Shown piece by piece: positions 1 through 7,360 of a stretch of 64,000 bases of DNA. The stretch lies in the NCBI GenBank assembly GCA_021561035.1, contig CP067346.1:1829001-1893000 (forward strand), in the 5' to 3' direction. Source of the stretch: Clostridioides sp. ES-S-0054-01. Lineage in GTDB: Bacteria; Bacillota; Clostridia; Peptostreptococcales; Peptostreptococcaceae. A program made the position numbers and the translations under genes. Positions within the stretch are counted from its first letter, which is position 1; each line of letters begins with the position of its first letter. Below the pieces are notes generated by a model. It was not told the DNA's origin. It ran no database searches and saw only the letters and a list, made by a program, of their open reading frames with translations.

Positions 1-1
1 T

Positions 2-856
2 CATGGATGTACAGGAAAAGGTAATGACCAAGTTAGATTTGAAGCTACAATTGCAGCTCTTGACCCAACTATAAAAGTTATTGCACCTTGGAGAATGTGG
101 GATATAAAATCAAGAGAAGATGCTATAGACTATGCTGAAAAACACAATATAAAGGTAACAGCAACTAAAACTAAAATATATTCAGTAGATGCTAACCTTT
201 GGCATGTATCAACAGAAGGTGGGGATATAGAACACCTAGAAAATGAACATAAAAAAGATGTTTACAAACAATGTGTAGACCCAGAAGATGCATGTGATGT
301 AGCTGAATATGTAGAGGTTTACTTTGAAAAAGGTGTTCCTAAAAAGATAAATGGTGAAGAATTATCTCCAGTTGCATTGATTCATAAATTAAATGAGTTG
401 GGTTGTAAACATGGGATTGGTGTTATAGATATAGTTGAGAATAGACTTGTTGGTATGAAATCAAGAGGTATATATGAAACTCCAGGAGGAACAATTCTTT
501 ATGAAGCACATAATATTTTAGAAAGTGCTACTTTGGACAAAGATACATTACATTTCAAACAAATGGTGTCTTATAAATATGGAGAACTTATTTACAATGG
601 ATTATGGTACTGTAAATTAAGAGAGTCTATAGATGCATTTATGGAGCAAACTCAAGATAATGTTACAGGAACAGTAAAAGTTAAACTTTACAAAGGAAAT
701 ATAAAACCTGCTGGAATATTTACTGAAAATGCTCTTTATGATGAGGGAATATCTTCTTTTGGAAATAGTGAACTTTATGACCACAAAGATGCAGAAGGAT
801 TTATTAATTTATTTACTTTACCATTAAAAATCAGAGCTATGAAAGCAGGAAAATAA
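2..856 (+). CDS. argG: Argininosuccinate synthase, 3' part (5' end outside window)
   Basis: Catalyses ATP-dependent condensation of citrulline with aspartate to argininosuccinate, the penultimate step of arginine synthesis in the cytosol. The reading frame is open from base 2, so the N-terminal nucleotide-binding part lies upstream of the window. The first visible residues, [14 protein letters not shown], are a conserved segment of the family, followed by IAPWRMWD and later [11 protein letters not shown], both typical. About 284 residues remain of a protein usually near 400. The TAA at 854-856 is followed by AT-rich sequence without a clear T-tailed hairpin. Recognition is firm; whether an argH gene lies elsewhere cannot be seen. 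Confidence 0.95.
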   Translation, partial: HGCTGKGNDQVRFEATIAALDPTIKVIAPWRMWDIKSREDAIDYAEKHNIKVTATKTKIYSVDANLWHVSTEGGDIEHLENEHKKDVYKQCVDPEDACDVAEYVEVYFEKGVPKKINGEELSPVALIHKLNELGCKHGIGVIDIVENRLVGMKSRGIYETPGGTILYEAHNILESATLDKDTLHFKQMVSYKYGELIYNGLWYCKLRESIDAFMEQTQDNVTGTVKVKLYKGNIKPAGIFTENALYDEGISSFGNSELYDHKDAEGFINLFTLPLKIRAMKAGK

Positions 857-908
857 TAAAATAAATTATAGTCTCAAATAGCCTAGTAATATTAAAATAT
901 AATAGATA

Positions 909-938
909 TTGACTCTCTTATTGTAAGAGGGTTATACT
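909..938 (+). promoter_or_regulatory. MerR-type promoter/operator upstream of the BtrH-like gene
   Basis: TTGACT at 909-914 and TATACT at 933-938 are separated by 18 bp, and a dyad (CTCTCTT at 913-919, AAGAGGG at 925-931, with one G-T pair) fills the spacer. A long spacer containing a dyad is the arrangement bound by MerR-family activators. No merR gene is visible in the window, so this is inference. The dyad could instead be a weak hairpin after argG, but no T-run follows it. Confidence 0.45.
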
Positions 939-971
939 GAATCTAACAATTATAGTGAGGAGATAGGTTAT

Positions 972-2018
972 ATGAGAAAAATAATTGAAATTAAACATCA
1001 TTCACATGATTATGAATGTATGTGGAATGGTATAGAAGATTTATATATAAATAAAACAGATGAATGTCTTCCAAACGATTTTTTCTTTTTACTATCAAGT
1101 TTTGGTTCGTTTTGTTATATGAAAACAAATAAAGCAGAGTTAAAAAGAATGGTAGCTTTGGGAGATGGAAGGACAAAAAAGATGTATGAATTTTTAGCTC
1201 CAATTGTGGGTTTTGAATACAAACATTATGAGTTTAAAAAATATGAGCAAGCATTAAAGAAAGCAAAAATTGAAATTGATAATGGGTGTCCAGTTATTTT
1301 AGGAGCTTTAGATATGTATTACCTACCATATTATAAAAAGTTATATCATAAAGAACACATTCCTTTTCATTATGTGTTAATGGTGGGATATGATGATGAA
1401 AGAATATATTTGTATGACTGTGGAAGAACAGAACTATTAGATATTTCTTATGATGAATTACGTGAAAGTATGAATTGTAGTTATCCTGGATTGAGCAAAG
1501 AAAATACTATTTGTACAGTAAGAATGAATACTTCAAAGAATAAATATAGGATTGCTCAAGAAGCTATTTCCATAAAGCGTGATATGTTTTTAAACCCATC
1601 TAAAGGATTTTTGGGATATAAAGGTTTTGAAAAGTTTATTAAAGAGTTGCCACAGTGGAAAACTGAATTGCAGAAAGATGATTATGATAAAATTTTAGCT
1701 AATATGGTTATGTTTTTTGGGACAGTACCAACAATTCCAAATGCAATCAAAGGAATTAAAGAACCAGATACTGTTCAATTTAAAGGTGGATTTGATAAAA
1801 TGAGTAGAATGCTTAACAGTATTGGTGAGGAATATAAAAACGACTCTTTTATACAAGTAGCTCAGATTTTTGATAAAGGTGCTGTTATAATTGAGAAAAT
1901 ATCCAATATTATAATAGATTATTTAACTCAAAAATGTGATGATACAGAGCAACTTCCGTTATTATTCTCTGAGGTTTTAAAGCATATGAAAACAGGATAC
2001 TTGATGTTGGATATATAA
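972..2018 (+). CDS. BtrH N-terminal domain / DUF4872-like protein
   Basis: A 348-residue soluble protein resembling the BtrH_N plus DUF4872 family. BtrH itself is an acyltransferase of butirosin biosynthesis that moves an acyl chain from a carrier protein; relatives also occur outside antibiotic clusters. Near the N-terminus there is a conserved CMWNGIEDLY segment with a Cys that could be the nucleophile. HIPFHYVLMVGYDDE (about residues 130-145) supplies the His in a papain-like fold and is followed by the expected IYLYDCG. It has its own start with AGTGAGGAGATAGG just upstream and the MerR-type promoter above. No carrier protein or other biosynthetic gene is adjacent, so the substrate is unknown. 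Confidence 0.7.
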   Translation: MRKIIEIKHHSHDYECMWNGIEDLYINKTDECLPNDFFFLLSSFGSFCYMKTNKAELKRMVALGDGRTKKMYEFLAPIVGFEYKHYEFKKYEQALKKAKIEIDNGCPVILGALDMYYLPYYKKLYHKEHIPFHYVLMVGYDDERIYLYDCGRTELLDISYDELRESMNCSYPGLSKENTICTVRMNTSKNKYRIAQEAISIKRDMFLNPSKGFLGYKGFEKFIKELPQWKTELQKDDYDKILANMVMFFGTVPTIPNAIKGIKEPDTVQFKGGFDKMSRMLNSIGEEYKNDSFIQVAQIFDKGAVIIEKISNIIIDYLTQKCDDTEQLPLLFSEVLKHMKTGYLMLDI

Positions 2019-2221
2019 AAATATATTATTGACCCTAACATTACATAATAGTGTAATATTAAAATATAGCTTGAATAGATTAGTAAATATTGATAGCTAT
2101 AAAATCAAATTTTGAGGTGTAGATATAAGAACAGTAAAACAGGTTTCTGATGAGAAAAGTTAAGGCGATAATGTCAAGTCAACATTTTTATAATAATAAG
2201 TATTGAAAATTTAGAAGCAAA

Positions 2222-2260
2222 AAATAAGGATATAAATTACTTGCATCTATATCCTTATTT
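2222..2260. terminator. Bidirectional terminator between convergent genes
   Basis: A perfect stem (AATAAGGATATA at 2223-2234 with its complement at 2248-2259) is flanked by an A-run on the left and TTT on the right. It can end both the BtrH-like transcript and the DUF421/DUF4363 operon coming from the other strand. Confidence 0.75.
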
Positions 2261-2267
2261 AAGATTA

Positions 2268-2648
2268 TTAAAATATATAGTTTACATCAAACTTAACACT
2301 TTCAACGATATTTCCCAAATATGTTTTTATACTTTCAACTTCTTCTAAAGATTTTAATTTATCTTCAGTATAAATTGCTTTATCGAGAATATTAAACTTT
2401 AATCCTATTTCATCAAAGTATTCATGATTTAAAACTTTGTACCAATGATTTTTTTCTTTAGCCCATCTTGTAGATATGGAATCAGCCTCTTTTTGAGCTT
2501 TTTCCCAGTCTTCATTTTCTATAGATTTTTCTAAAACAGACATGTTATCTTTATATTCATCTGTAAAATCATATAGTTTATTATTAATGTAAAATCCAAA
2601 TAATACAAATAAGATAGTCCATAGTATAACAAATGTTGCAGATTTCAA
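2268..2648 (-). CDS. DUF4363 family membrane-anchored protein
   Basis: A 126-residue protein with one N-terminal membrane helix (about residues 5-22) and a helical, charged remainder with a conserved WxKxxNHW-like stretch, as in DUF4363 proteins. It starts with TTG preceded by GGGTGAT at good spacing, two bases after the stop of the DUF421 gene, so the two are co-translated. DUF4363 and DUF421 proteins are commonly neighbours in Clostridia. Function is unknown; an extracytoplasmic accessory role to the DUF421 protein is inference from context. Confidence 0.75.
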   Translation of the reverse strand: MKSATFVILWTILFVLFGFYINNKLYDFTDEYKDNMSVLEKSIENEDWEKAQKEADSISTRWAKEKNHWYKVLNHEYFDEIGLKFNILDKAIYTEDKLKSLEEVESIKTYLGNIVESVKFDVNYIF

Positions 2649-2650
2649 TA

Positions 2651-3310
2651 TTAATCACCCTTTTTATTTTGAATAAATATTTTGTCGTTTTCATCTAAAA
2701 CACAAATAAGAACATCTTTAAAAGTTTCTATGTGATTAGACTTTAAAATACCCATCAACCAATTAGTATCCTTTTTAGCTATGTCTAGATTTTTATTTAT
2801 TATTCTACCATCCAATATAAGTGGAATTGGTAAATGATTAAAAGCTTTTGGAGGAGTACTATTATAAGTTGATGCTGGAACGACACTTAGGTTACCATCA
2901 GTTTCCAAAATAGCATATTGTACATCTTTTAAATTGAAGTAACCCTGAACTCTAAGTTGTTCCAATAACTCATCTATAGTAACCCTCTCATTTTTTAGTT
3001 CTTTATATATAATTTTTCCCTTATCTATTAGCACAGAAGGTTTGCCTGATAAAAATGAACTCAATTTTCTGCTTTTTAAGGATAAAAATGAAATTAGAGT
3101 TTGCATAATTACAAGTCCAGTTATTGCTGCAACACCATTTATAATTGGTATATTATTATTTTCCATTGGAACTGATGCAACTTCTGCAATTAAGAGTGTT
3201 ATAACTAAATCAAAACAGTTCATTTCAGCTATTTCACCTTTTCCCATGACTCTAAGTGCAATTAGCACTGTTATGTATAATATAATACTTCTTATTAACA
3301 CCACTGTCAT
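2651..3310 (-). CDS. DUF421 (YetF-type) membrane protein
   Basis: About 219 residues. Three N-terminal membrane helices (roughly 5-22, 30-48, 55-78) are followed by the hallmark LRVMGKGEIAEM near the first loop and a C-terminal cytosolic domain with KPSVLIDKGKI and LLEQLRVQGYFNLKDVQ, typical of DUF421/YetF proteins. Biochemical role is not established. An in-frame TTG at 3319 is three bases from AAAGGAG; ATG at 3310 is twelve bases away, and I list the ATG without certainty. First gene of a two-gene operon with the DUF4363 protein; the terminator of the next gene lies just upstream. Confidence 0.8.
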   Translation of the reverse strand: MTVVLIRSIILYITVLIALRVMGKGEIAEMNCFDLVITLLIAEVASVPMENNNIPIINGVAAITGLVIMQTLISFLSLKSRKLSSFLSGKPSVLIDKGKIIYKELKNERVTIDELLEQLRVQGYFNLKDVQYAILETDGNLSVVPASTYNSTPPKAFNHLPIPLILDGRIINKNLDIAKKDTNWLMGILKSNHIETFKDVLICVLDENDKIFIQNKKGD

Positions 3311-3387
3311 ATCTATCAATTACTCCTTTAAAAAATATTTATACTTAGTTAGTATGTCCTGTATAAAAGTTTTAATTCAAGGTATCA

Positions 3388-3427
3388 AAAATACCTTAAA
3401 TAATTGAATTCAACTATTTAAGGTATT
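3388..3427 (-). terminator. 40-bp near-perfect palindrome overlapping the stop of the exonuclease gene
   Basis: AAATACCTTAAATA at 3388-3401 pairs with TATTTAAGGTATTT at 3414-3427, with one mismatch in the inner arm. The TAA of the minus-strand exonuclease gene (3418-3420) lies inside the right arm, and the minus strand continues into a T-run, so the last codons are part of the terminator. Confidence 0.7.
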
Positions 3428-4392
3428 TCTGATAATTTTAATATTAAATTTTTTATAGATTTTCTGTTGCTTTTATTTATCTTAACAACAGATTCAACAA
3501 AACTCTTTTTATCTCCTAATTTTAAGACAAAATCAGGATATTCTTCAAATTCATTGAGCTTTATTAATTTGAAAGAAGAAGAAAGATTTTTAAAGTTAAT
3601 AATTTTAGAGTTATTCACTAATACACTTCTTTTTTTAAAATAAATTTCTTTTTTACTTATATTTAGTATGTTTAATATTTGTTTAAGATATATTATTATA
3701 TCTTCTGGAGTTTTATCAAATTTAAGTTCAAAATTTTCATCTTCAAAGTAGGGCATATAATATAAAGGTGTTTTTAGAGGAGGTAATTTATTGTACAATT
3801 CTTCAAGAATATCGACATTTTTAGCGGAGTTAAAGTAAAAGCATTTACATACGTTCATTAAATCCACAGCGTCTGAAAGTGAGTTATGTTTAATATCTCC
3901 TTTTACAGAAAAAATCTTTTTCATATTCAGTAAAGATAGTTGTCTAGATAAGATTCTATTATTGTATGTAATATGTTGAGATATAAAAGGTTGAATGTCA
4001 ATCATCATATTAAACAACTCTAAGCATTTACCTGTATATTTATATACTCTGAATGAAGTTAGAAGACCAACTATATCAAAATCACCCCAATTATATATTG
4101 TAACATCATTAAATTTACAAAACCATTTATAAAAATCATCCAAAACATATAAAAGATTAGGAGCATTATTAATATCTAATTGGTTCAATTTAGTTAATTT
4201 TTTACATTTATTTGAAAGTATTGTATTGTATCTTGGCTTAACCAAAGAGTAATATTCATCTATTATATTAAATTTATTATCTACTAAAACTCCTCCAATA
4301 GAGATTAATTCGGCTCCATTATATTCTTTTGGTTTATTTTTATTATCATCTAATATATTAAATTCAAAATCTATAAATAACTTGTATTTCAT
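3418..4392 (-). CDS. DnaQ-like 3'-5' exonuclease domain protein
   Basis: About 324 residues. The N-terminal half carries DEDD exonuclease motifs: LFIDFEF (Asp and Glu of motif I), NWGDFD (motif II), and KHNSLSDAVDL (His and Asp of motif III, the DEDDh type). The C-terminal 120 residues are lysine-rich and unrecognised. The family includes ERI1/KapD-like RNA or DNA exonucleases; the substrate here is unknown. The frame opens with TTG at 4413 and also has ATG at 4407; I chose ATG at 4392 because a GAGGATG lies upstream, though at long spacing. It follows the 115-residue gene by a short gap, probably as an operon. Confidence 0.75.
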   Translation of the reverse strand: MKYKLFIDFEFNILDDNKNKPKEYNGAELISIGGVLVDNKFNIIDEYYSLVKPRYNTILSNKCKKLTKLNQLDINNAPNLLYVLDDFYKWFCKFNDVTIYNWGDFDIVGLLTSFRVYKYTGKCLELFNMMIDIQPFISQHITYNNRILSRQLSLLNMKKIFSVKGDIKHNSLSDAVDLMNVCKCFYFNSAKNVDILEELYNKLPPLKTPLYYMPYFEDENFELKFDKTPEDIIIYLKQILNILNISKKEIYFKKRSVLVNNSKIINFKNLSSSFKLIKLNEFEEYPDFVLKLGDKKSFVESVVKINKSNRKSIKNLILKLSEIP

Positions 4393-4431
4393 AAGTCTAA
4401 AGCACATCCTCAAGTATATTATTTATTGAGT

Positions 4432-4779
4432 CTAAACATCATAAGAATCAATAGATATAATGACTCTAAACATCAAAGGCTCATTACAACTTTTATTTAT
4501 TTCATAATTTAATTCAAATAAATCTTTTAAGATATAATTTATAAGTATTCTTTCCCAACCCATTTTTAAATTAACCTTAGAATCTAGCAATATATTTTCT
4601 ATTTTTTTAAATATTTCTATATTTGCTGGTATTATACTGAGCTCAATATTACTTTTAAACGGGTTAGACTGTAAATCAGTTATAAGTATACTTTTTAACT
4701 CTTCTGTAAGCTCGGAAATTAAACTATCACCTATGTATTTTTTTATTATTTCCTCTCTAATTTCTCTTAAATTTAGCAA
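4432..4779 (-). CDS. Hypothetical protein, 115 aa
   Basis: I do not recognise this protein. It is a mixed helical/strand cytosolic protein without membrane helices or cysteine clusters. A TTG start is inferred behind GCAGGT. It precedes the DnaQ-like exonuclease gene on the same strand with fewer than 40 bases between them, so the two are likely co-transcribed; a functional link is inference only. Confidence 0.5.
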   Translation of the reverse strand: MLNLREIREEIIKKYIGDSLISELTEELKSILITDLQSNPFKSNIELSIIPANIEIFKKIENILLDSKVNLKMGWERILINYILKDLFELNYEINKSCNEPLMFRVIISIDSYDV

Positions 4780-4884
4780 TATTAGTACCTGCTACTTACG
4801 TTATATTATATAAAGTGCAGTAAAAATCTAAGTAAATTTTTTATTACACTTAAAATAGTAGCTTTTCCTTTCTTTTTAATACTA

Positions 4885-5115
4885 TTATTTATTTTTGAGT
4901 TTTATTTGAATACATTTTTTTATAGAAGCAACTATTTATTCAGGAGCAAAACTCATAGCAGTAATAATATTAAAAGCATTTATATGAATAAGTTTATCGG
5001 ATGGATCTTCGATTAAATCTACTATTGATTGAAGTGCATCGGGAATATACATCATATCCACCTTTGTACTTTCTGCTATATAAGATTTATATCTTTTATT
5101 TTTAACGCTTCATAA
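4885..5115 (-). pseudogene. Remnant of an NAD-dependent epimerase / L-threonine 3-dehydrogenase-like gene
   Basis: Translating the minus strand gives, from about 5115 downwards, KRYKSYIAESTKVDMMYIPD, then ALQSIVDLIEDPSDKL, then AFNIITAMSFAPE and a TAA at 4936-4938. This matches the C-terminal third of short-chain-dehydrogenase-type threonine dehydrogenases, whose conserved segment is (D/L)MMYMPDA...NLAAMSFTPE. After the stop the frame continues with IVASIKKC, again as in the family, so the stop replaces a Gln codon (CAA to TAA). At the other end, a TATGAAGCGTTA (YEAL) lies in another frame, showing a frameshift. The N-terminal two thirds are gone. Confidence 0.7.
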
Positions 5116-5570
5116 TTATAGTGTCTACATCATATTTTTTTCAATTTGATGACCTACTCAGGATTTAATTTATGTAATCTTATTTTTATTTTATCAAATC
5201 TTTTGTTTAAATACAAAGAATTAAAAATAATAATATATGAATTAATTAAATGAAGTGTAGTGAATGTCTAAAAATTTAAAGTTAATATATGAGTGGATAT
5301 TATATAATAAAAGACTAGATTAAATTATTATGTATAGATATAGATTGTGTGACTAAGTCACAGAAACTATAATAAATTTAATATATAATAAAAGCATATC
5401 AAATAAAGAATTAAATTAAAGTAACTTTATAAATAAAAAGTAATATAAATCGAGAAATTTATAAATTTATTTATAATAAATATATTTTAGATTTTATAGA
5501 TACAAAAAATATTATATAAAATATGGGTACTATTATCATGTTTAAAAGTAGTAAAAAATATAAAATAAAA
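5116..5570. other. AT-rich intergenic region with a 15-bp dyad
   Basis: No supported gene. The only distinctive element is TGTGACTAAGTCACA at 5348-5362, a perfect dyad around one base, about 225 bp before the next gene. It looks like a CRP/FNR-family site but with a spacer one base short of the usual six. Confidence 0.4.
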
Positions 5571-5589
5571 TTTGAAAGGAAGTATAAAA

Positions 5590-5958
5590 ATGACAAGACC
5601 ATCAATATATCATAGCCAAGGATACACTTGTGCAGAGGCATTAATAAAGTCTTATAACGAGGAACACAACACAGATATACCAATCTCAATAGGAAGTGGT
5701 ATGGGAGTTGGAATTACTGTTGGAAGTGTCTGTGGAGCTGTAAATGCAGCTATTGTTATAATAGGATATTTAAATGGACGAAATAGTAATTTAGATGAAA
5801 ATATAGCAAGAAAATACTCAAGAGAATTAATGAATAGAGTAAGGGGTAAATATAGCACAGAAATATGTTCATCCTTGAAGAAAAATAAAGTGAGTTGTGA
5901 AGAAATAATAAATTTCACATACGATGCTTTAAATGAAATGCTAGAAAATCAAAAATAA
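5590..5958 (+). CDS. C_GCAxxG_C_C family protein
   Basis: A 122-residue protein of the C_GCAxxG_C_C family, recognised by YTCAEAL near the N-terminus, the glycine-rich GSGMGVGITVGSVCGAVNAA segment and C-terminal CSSLKK and SCEE cysteines. The family is small, possibly redox or metal related, with no established function. The start at 5590 follows GAAAGGAAG; the frame also opens at a TTG (5572) that precedes this binding site and is unlikely to be used. It stands alone with its own terminator. Confidence 0.75.
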   Translation: MTRPSIYHSQGYTCAEALIKSYNEEHNTDIPISIGSGMGVGITVGSVCGAVNAAIVIIGYLNGRNSNLDENIARKYSRELMNRVRGKYSTEICSSLKKNKVSCEEIINFTYDALNEMLENQK

Positions 5959-5966
5959 TTATAAAG

Positions 5967-6004
5967 AACAAGTATTTTGCATTTGATAGAATACTTGTTT
6001 TTTT
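5967..6004 (+). terminator. Intrinsic terminator
   Basis: AACAAGTATT at 5967-5976 pairs with AATACTTGTT at 5990-5999, followed by a T-run to 6004. It ends the C_GCAxxG_C_C gene. Confidence 0.85.
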
Positions 6005-6044
6005 ATGTTATTTTTAATAAACTTTGGGTGTAGTAGGCAAGATT

Positions 6045-6083
6045 AAAACTGGATAATAACACATAAAACTGGATAATAACACA
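6045..6083. repeat. Two tandem copies of a 20-bp unit
   Basis: AAAACTGGATAATAACACA occurs at 6045-6063 and again at 6065-6083, a period of 20. The following sequence to about 6200 includes an AGGGG followed by an ATG that opens only four codons, giving the look of decayed coding sequence. No origin identified. Confidence 0.6.
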
Positions 6084-6292
6084 ATTGTATAGTATTTATA
6101 ATATTTTAAGTTGATTTTCACATATATGAGATGAGTAAAAAACAAAGATTATTCAATACTGGAGGGGTAGTTTAATGGAATATAGTTAACTTTTCAATTA
6201 ATACAATCTAAAATTAATTTGACAATGTCGGATATTACTACTTGTTGTGTATTTTATATAAAATGGAATTAGTAAATAGTTATTATAAAATA

Positions 6293-6334
6293 ATAATTTG
6301 TAAAGATATACATATGTATATCTTTACAAATTAT
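6293..6334 (-). terminator. 42-bp perfect palindrome downstream of the sulfite reductase-like operon
   Basis: Perfectly symmetrical about 6313/6314; the left arm begins ATAATTTGTAAAGATATA. On the minus strand it is followed by an A/T tail rich in T. It lies 77 bases after the stop of the reductase gene and is the likely end of that operon. Confidence 0.65.
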
Positions 6335-6410
6335 ACTGATTAGTTTTTTAATTCTTAACTAAATTTTTTTACATATGTCAATGCTATTTATACAATTAAA
6401 ACATTTATCA

Positions 6411-7358
6411 TTAGCACAGAGCTCCACCTGTAAGGTGTAAAGGAGCATCAAGTATATCTTCTTTTCTTTCCAAAACGTCATCTGATAAAAGCATTTCTAT
6501 GAATTCATCAACACCTATTCTGTCTATAGTTATTCCAAAACGTTCACCTGTTTTACCTTGTTCTCTAAATAAAAGAATTGCCTTTTCAATTAAAGTCATA
6601 AGTTCCTGTTTTGAAAATAATCTATCAATCTGTGTTCCAGGACGAACAGATTTGCCCCATTTTCCTCCAATATATACTTTATAACTAGATTCTTTTTCTT
6701 CAATACTGTCAAAATTACAACTTTCTATACATTTACCACAGTTATTACATAGATTACTGTCTATTTCAAGTTTACCTTCATCTGTTAATTTAGCTGCTTT
6801 GACAGGACAGACTTCTATGACAGCACATTTTTTACAACCAACACAAAGTTCAGAGTCGTAATCAGGTACACGTTGACCAACAATTCCAAGGTCGTTTAAG
6901 TCGGGTTTAATACAGTTGTTAGGGCATCCTCCAACACCAATTTTAAATTTATGAGGTAGCTTTACATCATACCAACCTTTGTAAAATTCTTGATGTATTT
7001 TAGCAGCAAGTGCCTGTGTATCAGTTAAACCATGAACACAAACAGTACCCTTACAAGCTACAACAGGACGAACTCTTGAGCCAGTTCCGCCTGTGATTAG
7101 ATTTTCACTAGCAATAAATTCACTTAAAGCTTCAATATCTTCAAATTTTACACCAGGTAATTCTACTGTTAATCTAGTAGTAAATGCTAGTTGACCATTT
7201 CCAAATTTTTCAGCAGCTTCTGTAATTTTTTTTGCTTGTGCTGTATTTATTACACCATTTACAGTTATTATACGTGCTACAAAATGTTCTCCGTCCCTAC
7301 TTGGTATAAAACCTCTACCTTTTAATTCTTTTTTTTGTTCTGCTGTAATATTACTCAT
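6411..7358 (-). CDS. Nitrite/sulfite reductase-like 4Fe-4S siroheme protein
   Basis: 315 residues. The N-terminal half has the ferredoxin-like nitrite/sulfite reductase repeat. CKGTVC followed by GGCPNNC matches the paired cysteine signature that holds the 4Fe-4S/siroheme centre. Then comes a two-cluster ferredoxin insert, CVGCKKCAVIEVCPVKA and CNNCGKCIESCNF. This layout resembles AsrC and small single-subunit reductases, so reduction of sulfite or nitrite is likely but the substrate is not fixed by sequence. It starts two bases after the stop of the flavoprotein gene with GAGGAG upstream, so the pair is an operon and the flavoprotein may feed it electrons or handle its sulfur product. Confidence 0.8.
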   Translation of the reverse strand: MSNITAEQKKELKGRGFIPSRDGEHFVARIITVNGVINTAQAKKITEAAEKFGNGQLAFTTRLTVELPGVKFEDIEALSEFIASENLITGGTGSRVRPVVACKGTVCVHGLTDTQALAAKIHQEFYKGWYDVKLPHKFKIGVGGCPNNCIKPDLNDLGIVGQRVPDYDSELCVGCKKCAVIEVCPVKAAKLTDEGKLEIDSNLCNNCGKCIESCNFDSIEEKESSYKVYIGGKWGKSVRPGTQIDRLFSKQELMTLIEKAILLFREQGKTGERFGITIDRIGVDEFIEMLLSDDVLERKEDILDAPLHLTGGALC

Positions 7359-7360
7359 AA

